DNA of 17,415 bases from Spirogloea muscicola. Taxonomy: Eukaryota; Streptophyta; Zygnematophyceae; Spirogloeales; Spirogloeaceae. The notes beneath the pieces are model-generated. The model searched no databases and was not told where the DNA came from. It was given only the letters and a program-made list of their open reading frames with translations. Positions 9,789-17,415 of the stretch are shown in pieces. Made by a program: the position numbers and the translations under genes. The stretch lies in the NCBI GenBank assembly GCA_009602725.1, contig WELB01000223.1, forward strand, positions 47,829-65,243. The letters are read 5' to 3'. The number at the start of each line of letters is the position of its first letter. The first letter of the stretch is position 1.

Positions 9789-10612
9789 GCTGTCCGTCAA
9801 TTTCCGGGCTGGCCAAGCACAGCCATCGCCTTCTACTGGGAATGTGATTTCCCCTCATCTGCTGTTACAACCAGGACATAGTCTGGTTGTAACATAGGGA
9901 AAACGCGGGTATTTATAGATGAAGGGCCTGTGTTGCCAAGTACAATGGCAAGCACATTGACAAATGTATTTATAGATGAAGGGCCTGTGTTGCCAAGTAC
10001 AATGGCAAGCACATTGACAAATGTACTATCGCCTGCTGCTAAGCTGACCCACTCAGTAATGACGAGTTAGCACATAGAGGTCGCTAACTGATGCCCGAAT
10101 ACCGGACGGCAATCGACAAGCTCGACCAGTTTTCTGATGCAACGCACGAGCCTGAGCTCGCTTGCTCGCTCGCAGACAAGCTGACACTCGACGATGCAAA
10201 AAAAACAAGTAGGCTGCTGGCATGCATATTTAAGCTGGAAGCATATCCTCACGTCGAGCATAACTCAGACTTGCAACATTCTCCAGTACCGTATGGAAGC
10301 GAGGACCCATGCAGCCGAAAGTGTCAATCGCGGCTGGTAGGAGGTGGTCACTGCGGGGGTAGTCAGAGTAACATAGGAGCTAGAATCTCTGGGATGACTA
10401 CTTATTCTGAAGTGCCCACCAGAACCAAGCTCGTCCACAAGAAAAAAGCTCGTCCACAAGGAGGCGATGGCTGTGGTAGAAAGAAGACATGCCCAGAAAG
10501 TAAAGAAAGTAAACAGCAACTTCCATAATTGACAGCAATTGCAGAATGCGACAAGCTCGTTCAGTGTGAGGCAATGGCTGTGAGAGGCCAGCCCAGAAGG
10601 ATGTACAAGGAC
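9789..10612 (+). mobile_element. Degenerate TIR element, copy 1 (non-autonomous, MITE-like)
   Basis: The ends are imperfect inverted repeats. The left end (about 9789-9835) contains GGGCTGGCC and CACAGCCATCGCCT. The right end (about 10566-10612), reverse-complemented, contains GGGCTGGCC and CACAGCCATTGCCT. The inside aligns with copy 2 (13061-13869) in the same orientation at several anchors, for example TGGAAGCGAGGACCCA and CAAGTAC followed by a CACAT motif. No transposase motif is present. It is about 824 bp including a 57-bp internal tandem duplication. Target-site duplications were not identified. Its left end lies within 70 bp of the proposed F-box start codon. Confidence 0.65.
9909..10022 (+). 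repeat. Perfect 57-bp tandem duplication
   Basis: Bases 9909-9965 are repeated without a mismatch at 9966-10022, each beginning GTATTTATAGATGAAGGGCC. The identity implies a recent event or an assembly duplication. It lies inside TIR element copy 1. Confidence 0.95.
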
Positions 10613-11200
10613 TGAAACGGCTTAAAAGCAAAAATAGCACATATTTACTTGCCATGACTTTTGCGAGTGGGCGCTCAATGACCTCGAATCAGCAAGTGCA
10701 GATCAGAATAACTAGAGGGCGGCAAAACAACGCCCTGTTGAAACCAGAGAGGATTGGACAGTTACCAGAGGCACTAAGTTACTCGGCAGCAGAAGGTTAG
10801 GAGGAATGCAGCGTCGGTTCCAACCTTGGATAGCTTGCAACCACATCTGCAACACTGCGCTTTGCAACTTTCAGAGTGTGGCGAATCAGCGCCTCTGCAG
10901 GCTATTTAGGCTGTGGAGCACCTCACTTTGGGCTTTGCACCATACTCGGCGCCATGGCCATTGCAGACAAGCCCACATGATGCTTGCATGATCATGTTGC
11001 TGGGCCACCCCCCCAACCACTATTTGAAGTCTAGGTACTCTCACCCTGACCAGCTGCAGTGAGTTTGTGCTAGTGACTTAGCGTTTATTGCAGGCACAGC
11101 ATTCACCATCGCTCTGACTCTTATTGCTGCACAGATGTGCAGCACATAGCAGAGCTGTCTCACCCGGGCTTCGGATGTCTACAAATGACGCAAGCAGTCT
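10613..11200. other. Intergenic region downstream of NAD kinase
   Basis: No gene recognised. It probably carries the 3' UTR of the NAD kinase gene. On the minus strand an AATAAA hexamer lies at 11089-11084, about 110 bases after the stop, and could be the polyadenylation signal. No other repeat or RNA gene was seen. Confidence 0.5.
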
Positions 11201-12921
11201 CTAGTCTATGCTCGTTGCCCACGAGCTCGGTGCGTAGACAAGAAGTGGCGGCGCAGCCGCTGAAAAATTGATGGATGCTCCAAGCCGCACCTCGCTGCAG
11301 CAGTGTGAGCCGTCAACATAAAGCTTGCCCTGCCGGCAGCCCCAAGACACACGCAGCTCTTCCTTGGGGGCCAGCAAGCCGTGCAGGCGCCCAATGTGCG
11401 CCGCAGGCGGTGCAATTGGCTCCCGCACTTTGTACTGCAGGTCCTGGGAAGATGGCTGCATGATGTCGCCGCCGGCGGAGTGCATTGCTGCCGTCGACCC
11501 AACTGCAGTGCAAAGCCGCAGCCCAGAAGACCTGGAGTGCACCAGCGGTGACATGGCCTGGCCGCCTCCTTCTTCATGTATCCTGCAGCAATGAGGTGAA
11601 ATTGCATGCTCGATGACTGTGCGTCGCTGACTTTGCCATTGGAGAAATGCAAGCTTACAAGGACAACTTCCTGATCAAACCAAGCTTGTTACCATATATT
11701 CACCTCATGCTGAAGCGAGAGACGGCAGCCGGATTTGGGTGCGCAAGGAGGACGTCATTAAGAGCTGGCGGACAGGCGCCCTGGCCTTCTATCACCGTCT
11801 GCATCCTTGCCACCGCCATGGGCTCCCTCCTTCCGCCAATGATGTCCACCATAACCTGTTTGAGCCCATATGCGATGTCATCACAGAAATCCAACCTTCC
11901 CTTACCACAGGCTGCAAGCAAGCATAGCAGGTCCTCAGTCACTCCATGTACCAAGTGCTGATCTGCTTCAGACTTTGATAGGAACAAGAGGCGTTGGGGG
12001 CGAACTTGCTCCATGTTGGCTTTGGAGGCAGCACACAGGTGGCCAGTGCTCCGCCGTGCATCGAACTTGTTCATCATCTCCTCAACCTGACTGCAAATAC
12101 CAGGACTCCACTTAATGAAGTGCCTGGTATCTGGCATGACATCCGCACAAAAGAACGTACACAAGCTAAGTGCCAGACTTATTTCGTCAAACTTACTCCT
12201 CCTCTGTTTGCCTAATCCACATCATGGAGCAGCTACACAGTATGCCATTGCTGAAAACCTCAGTGGGGCTCGTTGCTGAAAACCTCAGTAGGGCTCGTTG
12301 GGTCCGAGTTCACGCCCAGGACTGGGAGCCAATGGCAGATGTGGTGGCTGGCCTCCAGCAGGGTGCCATCACCGCCAATCGTGACTACAAGGTCAACGCT
12401 GTCGTCAATTGGGCCATGGAGCTGGTCCCGTTGGACGGCTGTCCATTGGAGACCCATCCGGGTGAAAAGCCTCTGGCAAGCCACAATGGTGGCCTCGTGC
12501 TGCCGGTGCTTGTCCAGCATGTTGTGCACCGACTGCACAGACAATGTCACCAATTCTCGGTGCTGCCTTAGCGAGCAGTTGTACAAGACACGGTGGTCGG
12601 CACCTCGACCTCGGTGTTCACATATTCGTGTGCAGTTTCTCCTTTGTGCTTGGATACCCCCTCGTTCTTGCAGTAATGGCAGTGGTAAGTTACCGCGAGC
12701 TGAAAGCTGCAAATGTCGATAATCAGCCCCTGGCGGCAGTGGTGTGTGTGGAAGGATTCGATGACGACTTGGGGTTTAGCGTCGGCTCTCAACGGTGATA
12801 CCTGGTGTTCCGCGGCGAGGAGGGCTCGCAGGCGCGAGTCATTGTGGTGTTCCACATACATGGCGTACGCGCTGCGCTTGACCACCATCAGCAGCCGCAG
12901 TGCCCCGCCACCAAGCCGCAT
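11201..12921 (-). CDS. NADK3: NAD(H) kinase, plant NADK3 type
   Basis: Phosphorylates NAD or NADH with ATP to make NADP(H); the plant NADK3 branch prefers NADH. Five exons: 12921-12802, 12562-12284, 12086-12006, 11855-11704, 11582-11201, all phase-consistent, giving about 337 residues (plant NADK3 is similar in length). ATG 12921 was chosen because conserved sequence starts at once (RLLMVVKRSAYAMYVEHH). Signatures: GGDGT near residues 103-107, PVLGVNSDPT after it, RRSTGHLCAA, the ALND motif (about 191-194) followed by HPNPAAVSRF, then SSGLRLCTAVGSTAAMHSAG, VREPI, and near the end KLYVDGSH. No transit peptide is apparent. The C-terminus ends in Ser-Ile-Asp, so the peroxisomal tripeptide known in Arabidopsis NADK3 is missing and a cytosolic location is inferred. 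Introns 2 and 3 carry splicing oddities described in the findings. Confidence 0.93.
12248..12297 (-). repeat. 25-bp tandem duplication covering a splice donor
   Basis: Bases 12248-12272 are repeated at 12273-12297 with one mismatch (G/A). On the coding strand each unit contains ACTGAG followed by GTTTTCAGC, so the exon 2 donor of the NAD kinase gene exists twice. The first donor (exon end 12284) preserves the reading frame; the second introduces a stop. Confidence 0.9.
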
Positions 12922-13060
12922 TGGCTGCAGCGGGCACCAGGAATGGCGCAAGACCGGCGAGCAACGCCACAGCGATGGCGAAGGCCGCACTGAGCTGGCT
13001 TTTTCGAGCTCTGCGATGGCTTGCTCTGGTGCAGTGGTGGCAAACAGGGATTGCTACTCA
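12922..13060. other. Upstream flank of NAD kinase
   Basis: About 140 bases between the proposed NAD kinase start and the left end of TIR element copy 2. It would hold the 5' UTR and core promoter on the minus strand. No TATA box or other element is recognised. The reading frame is open for another 23 codons upstream of the chosen ATG, but without another ATG. Confidence 0.4.
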
Positions 13061-13869
13061 GACTTTGTCCATTCTTTTGGGCTGGCCTTTCCCAGCCACC
13101 AGTCAATCTGGCCGCGCTTCCTTCTACTCGTAGGATGGCCGTGACGTTGGCAGGATGCTTCGTGTGACGGTTTCTCCTGCTTTCGTCAAGGCAATTTTGT
13201 GTATCTGAAACAAACGAGGGCCAAATGGACAAGTACGAAATGCAAACACATCTAGACCTACTTGACCTTTCAGCAAATTGACCCGCTCAGGAACCACGGG
13301 TCAAAACATAAAAAACTGTCACTAATCGATGCCTGAATATTATATGTCACATATGAAGCCCTTCTGCCACCAACCAGAGCTCGCCCAGCTTTCTGGTGCA
13401 AAGCATAGCCTGGGCACGCTGCAAACAGGCCGATACTCGTCGTCGCAAGAACGACAGATATGCAGCTGGCAAGCCCATCTCAGCTGGAAACACATCTGCA
13501 CGACGTGTTGGCAATATTCTGGAGAAGTGTGTGGAAGCGAGGACCCAGACAGCCAAAGATGTCGACTGCCGCTGGCAGGAGCTGATCGCATTCGGGGTAA
13601 TCGAAGTAGTGCCGCAACTTTGTTTGTTCTGAGCCCCCCACTGCGTGGCCAGCGATGTGTGTCGATGCTGGACATTTATACGCCTCCGTAACAACGACAT
13701 CGACCAAGGTCCGTGGTCCTCCACCAGGTTGCACGCCCACAATGTCAAGTGTGCGGCAATGATGACGTCCCTAAAGACGCCTAAAGACGTGCTTTCGTCA
13801 AGGAAAGAAGAAGCGCGGTCAGATTGACTGGTGGCTGGGAAAGGCCAGCCCAAAGGAATGGACAAGGTC
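13061..13869 (+). mobile_element. TIR element, copy 2 (non-autonomous, MITE-like)
   Basis: Left end 13061-13124 and right end 13807-13869 are inverted repeats of about 63 bases with three substitutions and one single-base indel. Both contain, in outer-to-inner orientation, TTTGGGCTGGCCTTTCCCAG and CCACCAGTCAATCTG. The outer ends start GAC(T/C)TTGTCCATTC. The interior is about 680 bp, shares landmarks with copy 1, and encodes no recognisable transposase. The flanks GGATTGCTAC and GGACTGCTTC are similar but not identical, so target-site duplication is uncertain. The superfamily cannot be assigned. Confidence 0.78.
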
Positions 13870-14262
13870 AAGGGGACTGCTTCCCAGCGGCTGGCCAATG
13901 TTCTTCTCTCTGGGCTGGCCAAAAGTCCGGCTTGAAGAGATACGCCTTCAAGGGCAAAATTCGGCAAATAGAAATGACTTCACAGACTTCACCGACCTGT
14001 CAGGGCAAGGAGCAAATTGGGTGAATGCTTGGAGCCTCAAGCCACAGGAAAATGTGGCACGAAAACCTAGTTTCAGTGTCCCCACAGTGTTGACCTCCGT
14101 GCGACATAAGGTGTGGTGCGCTAGCCTATTCACAAACGCTCCACAATGCCAAAGCTCGGCACAAAAACTTCAAAAGCGTGGCATTCTAACTGCATGAGAA
14201 ACGAGGAGCGTTAGTTTGCGCTCGATCAATGGTGCAATGTACGTAATAAGGTCTTGTTGAGA
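13870..14262. other. Gap between TIR element copy 2 and the TH2 stop
   Basis: No gene recognised. A motif near 13910-13925 (CTGGGCTGGCCAAAAG) resembles the core of the element's TIR and may be a solo remnant. The rest probably contains the 3' UTR of the TH2 gene. No AATAAA or TGTAA was found on the minus strand here. Confidence 0.45.
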
Positions 14263-17200
14263 CTAATTGCAAGACCCTAATTTTTGAACGAAGGTTGGGC
14301 TGCACAGATATGCTTGTAATTCTTCCCAACCTTGGGCCCTGTACAATCTTGGTCGAGAATTTGTGGAGTCTGCTCCACCTACATCATTCACTTTGCTCTC
14401 TACGAAAGCCAGGAGTAAGGGGTACAGTCTTATTCCAAATCTGGACAGCACGCGTGACAGTGTGGCATTATCTCCCAGTACAATGCCCACATCAGCGTGC
14501 AAGAGAGCGAGAAGGTCTGTCGTGCTGTCACCGACAAACACAGACCACGGTCTAACGTGCCCGGCGACCTCAGGCTGCATAATCTGCTCCTCAGCCTTGC
14601 TTGCTTTGCATGTCAATGTATTCATCATAAGCCTCTCCTTGTCAAGGGGACTTTGCAGGTACCAGTCCAGGCTGCCCGTAGATTGCCCATCACTTGTAAA
14701 GACTAATTCGTTGGCGTGAATGCTTGGAAACACTGTAGTGCCTGAGCAGGTGTGGGTGTCACAGTAAGTCATTAGAATGACCTCTTGTTATCCTAGTTGA
14801 CTCGAACTTTGAGCAATATCTTTGTTTATGCAACAATCAGCAAGAAGTAAGATCCCTCACCCTCGGAGAGTGCACCACTCAAAGCACCGGCGATGAAGCT
14901 CCTGCTCCAGCAGACAGACACTATGTGTACCTCAACGCCCATGTCTAGGAGTTTCTTCACGAGGACAGTGCAGTTGGGCTTCAAAGTCACCTCCAGGCCC
15001 CGTGCTTTGATGCTGTCCAGATCAGTCAAGTGTGTATCCACGGATAAGATTGTATTGTGCTGCTGTTGCGAGGTTGAGGTGAGGCTTGTCCTTTGCTATC
15101 TATTTTTGAGAAACTTCACTGGAGGAGCATGAGCGCGCAACACAGCAAGGGGTCGGCCAGTCTTATGGCAGAGTAATGTCTGAGCAGATGTTACTGACCT
15201 GTCGAGTGAGATGTTGCTCAGGATCCGGGCGCTTTCTATCCTCCTGTTGGCAAGGACCTCAAAGGTGGACAGTTCCTCTAAGAATGACCGCAGGCCCTGT
15301 CAACACCAGCAAAACTGCCAATACCTTTACAGGGACACATGAAAAGTGTCTTGTATCAACTTCAAGGCGATAAAGCAGGAAACAATAGCCAGGCAGGCAA
15401 CAAATAAGAGCTGCTCACAGTAAGTGATGTGATGTTTGTGGGGTTCAGCTTTGACATCAGATGACTCACATGTATATACTTAGTGCATGCATTCTGCCAA
15501 TGCCAGTGCACATATCTGATACATAAGGTGGTGTTAGCCATGAAGACCTTCTGCTTCGTAGTTGGGTGAATTATCTTGCCTGCACATCGGAGGCATCCTT
15601 AGCATCTTGACAGGCTTGTGGCTGCAGTGCTCTGTCAAGCAACTGCTCGTACTCTTCCACATATTGGGCCGCAACTGCATCCCACTGCTCCTTACGTGCC
15701 ACAGATGCTGCACAATGAGCAGACATGATCGCCTAAGCAGTTGCAAGATCTTCGCTCTGTACTAGCGAACGTACACAAGCCAGAAACCTCTTCTACTGTC
15801 TGTCTTAGGATCGGTGAGACATGGTAAGGCCGTCAAGATTGGGGTAGGGTGAGCGCACCAGGGCCAGAGACAGCGTCGATCCCAAGCTTAGCGAGCACGG
15901 GGCTAGAGTCCTCCTCGCTGCACGTGAAGTCAAAATCACAAGCAAAGATGCATCTCCGCTCCCTCAGTTGACGTGCAACCAGAGACTCAGAGCGTGAATC
16001 AGGCTGCAGCGTCCCAGGAAGCTCTGCTGAGAAGAAGTCCAGCTCCAGCTGCATTGCTCGCCGATACAGATACTCCAAGACCTCTATGTCAGAGGTGGGC
16101 AGCCCCTTGGCCAAGCGGTCGAGCAAGCCCTCCAGCCTCATTGCGTCTGCCTGCGACGGTGGTGAGCATTGTGAGCCTATGGACCAATGTGTAAAAACGT
16201 TCAGGAAAATGTGTTTGAAGCAATACACACTTCAGGAGGATCTGTACTAATTTTTGAAACTGTCTCGAGTATCCATCCTTGCCAAAGACGTAAAGCTGCT
16301 ATACCTGGAAGTCCGCCGACGCATACGTTGCTATCCAAGAGGCATAGCTGTGGACATCCGTTGGCGCAACCACGAAAGGAGCCGCCCTCTGCAGCTCCTG
16401 GCCGAGGAACGCATATAGCCTCATGCACGGCGTCATGGCGGTGACGATGTGCAGGCAGCGCAAGCTGCGGTCTGTGGGTACGTGCGCCACACTCCCCGGC
16501 TCCCGACCCTCCTCCGCCACAGTGAGCAGGAAGGACATGTAGGCCATGGCCGCCGCGCTCGGTGCTCTTGCTCCGTCCTCGCCTCCAACTTCCTGGCAGG
16601 ACCCACAAAGGTTGCAATGTCCGCATGAGACCACCAAGTGACAATGCAACAATACCAAGACAGCAGTCCTGCCCTACGAGGTTAGAAGGTGAAAGCACAG
16701 CAGGGTGAACACATCAGAGCTTGCCGTTGCCGCACAGTGGCGCACGCAAGCTGGCCGTCGAGCTCCTTGAGGATGCCGGCGCGGCACTCCCGCAGCACAG
16801 CACCGGCGGCCTCGTCGGGGGACGAGCTCTCGGCCAGCTCCATCCTGCCAAGCGAGCATTCGCCGACAAAAGTGGAGTAGGCGAACTGGCGAATGGACAA
16901 CCTCAGTTTCTGTATGCCCGGTGACGGCACGTCGGTATCGTCGCATCGCTCTGACGACCAGGTACGCAGAAGTGACTAGCCAGAGACTGGCGCTGCATGT
17001 AAGATTTGGTTACGGTTACGGGTTTTGGACTAAGGGTTTAAGGTCTGAGGGCTTAGGGGTTAAGGGCAGGGTTTAGGGCTAAAATAAGGTGAGGGGGCTT
17101 ACGCTCTGGCGAAGGCCCGGAGGAAATGGACGTCCTGAGAGGCGTAGCACCGGAAGGCGGGGCGCGGCAGCGTCTGCGCCAGCAGCGCCACCACGAAGGG

Positions 17201-17281
17201 GTGGTGCAGCGCCGCCATGGCCTCCGCCCGGCAGAGCAACCACAGCCTCGCCGACGCCCGCGGCTCCGCAGCTTCCTTCAT
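14263..17281 (-). CDS. TH2: TH2-type bifunctional TENA/HAD thiamine monophosphate phosphatase
   Basis: Plant TH2 (At5g32470, PALE1) dephosphorylates thiamine monophosphate to thiamine. Eight exons, phase-matched: 17281-17103, 16844-16736, 16592-16305, 16150-15859, 15707-15586, 15296-15199, 15012-14861, 14741-14263; about 572 residues. The N-terminal TENA-like domain (about 1-200) shows HHPFVVALLAQTL, YASQDVHFLRAFARAMELAE and AMTPCMRLYAFLGQEL. The HAD phosphatase domain follows: motif I CDFDFTC (Asp264/Asp266), CWSRSFIAGAL, HANELVF, SPLDK (Lys near 448) and VFVGDSTTDLLALLHADVG (Asp485/Asp489), so catalytic motifs are intact. ATG 17281 is the first in-frame ATG, but the frame stays open upstream to the window edge. 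A transit peptide starting beyond 17415 is possible; plant TH2 has alternative starts. Exon 5 has two possible donors. Confidence 0.93.
17007..17083 (+). repeat. Degenerate telomere-like tract (TTTAGGG type) in TH2 intron 1
   Basis: The plus strand is G-rich with many approximations of the plant-type telomere unit: GGTTACGGTTACGGGTTTTG, AAGGGTTTAAGG, TTAGGGGTTAAGGGC and AGGGTTTAGGGC. The tract occupies most of the 3' (plus-strand) half of intron 1 of the minus-strand TH2 gene. It is too degenerate to be a functional telomere. Confidence 0.8.
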
Positions 17282-17393
17282 GGCCGCCGCCGCCGCCGCT
17301 GCAGCGGGCCGGCGCGAGCCCGCCGTCAGCCGCAGGCGCGGTAACGGCGCTCGGGAGGGCCGCACCGCGAGCGCGGCGCGCACCGGAGCATCG

Positions 17394-17412
17394 AACCCCA
17401 AACCCCTAAACC
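17394..17412 (+). repeat. Short CCCTAAA-type telomere-like motif, window edge
   Basis: AACCCCAAACCCCTAAACCT is the opposite strand orientation to the tract in TH2 intron 1. On the TH2 coding strand it lies about 115-130 bases upstream of ATG 17281, in a 5' UTR, promoter or transit-peptide position. It resembles the plant telo-box promoter element. The window ends 3 bases later, so its full extent is unknown. Confidence 0.6.
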
Positions 17413-17415
17413 TGA

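Noticed and set aside
10091-10528. Plus-strand open frame of 145 codons inside TIR element copy 1
   Set aside because: The matching part of copy 2 does not keep the frame beyond the first few residues (MPEY), and no transposase or other domain is seen, so it is probably noncoding.
11856-12005. NAD kinase intron 3 as constitutive coding sequence
   Set aside because: The frame is open, but removing it joins EQ to VMVDII exactly as in plant NADK3, where no insert exists, so an intron is preferred.
17405-17415. AAACCTGA at the window edge as part of a TPP riboswitch near a thiamine gene
   Set aside because: It is on the strand opposite TH2 coding, no CTGAGA partner or paired stems were found nearby, and the sequence is better explained as telomere-like repeat.

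Overview
The window looks like nuclear DNA of a green alga (Chlorophyta, possibly Trebouxiophyceae). The reasons are GC-rich genes with many introns, plant-type protein families (a fused TENA-HAD thiamine phosphatase, an NADK3-type NAD kinase, LRX-like leucine-rich-repeat proteins), a hydroxyproline-rich-glycoprotein-like proline domain and degenerate TTTAGGG/CCCTAAA sequence. The assignment is by family resemblance only. No bacterial-style operon, CRISPR array, rRNA or tRNA was seen.

Layout, left to right: (1) a 122-base run of A at the left edge, probably an assembly or library artefact, then GC-rich sequence. (2) One large plus-strand gene (about 572 or earlier to 6249) for a probable secreted or cell-wall LRR protein. 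It has a His/Gly-rich N-terminal segment, two LRX-like LRR modules that share the same exon plan, a proline domain of roughly 480 residues, and a third LRR module at the C-terminus. (3) A convergent gap (6250-7588) with no convincing gene. (4) A minus-strand F-box protein gene (9721-7589) whose long C-terminal part I cannot assign firmly. (5) A gap holding a degenerate terminal-inverted-repeat (TIR) element. (6) A minus-strand five-exon NAD kinase gene (12921-11201). (7) A gap holding a second, better preserved copy of the same element. (8) A minus-strand eight-exon TH2-type thiamine monophosphate phosphatase gene (17281 or beyond to 14263), whose first exon lies between telomere-like tracts.

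The exon models were built by eye. Reading phase matches at every junction given for the NAD kinase and TH2 genes, and from the F-box exon onward in the F-box gene. Weak points are the 5' end of the LRR gene, its last intron, and the N-terminal exon of the F-box gene, which contains an ambiguous base (N at 9679).

The genes do not form an obvious pathway. NAD kinase (NADP supply) and TH2 (thiamine pathway) are both cofactor enzymes, but their adjacency is probably incidental. The most informative signals are the exon-set duplication in the LRR gene, the undescribed TIR element family, and two splicing peculiarities in the NAD kinase gene: a duplicated donor that leads to a stop, and an open 150-nt intron.
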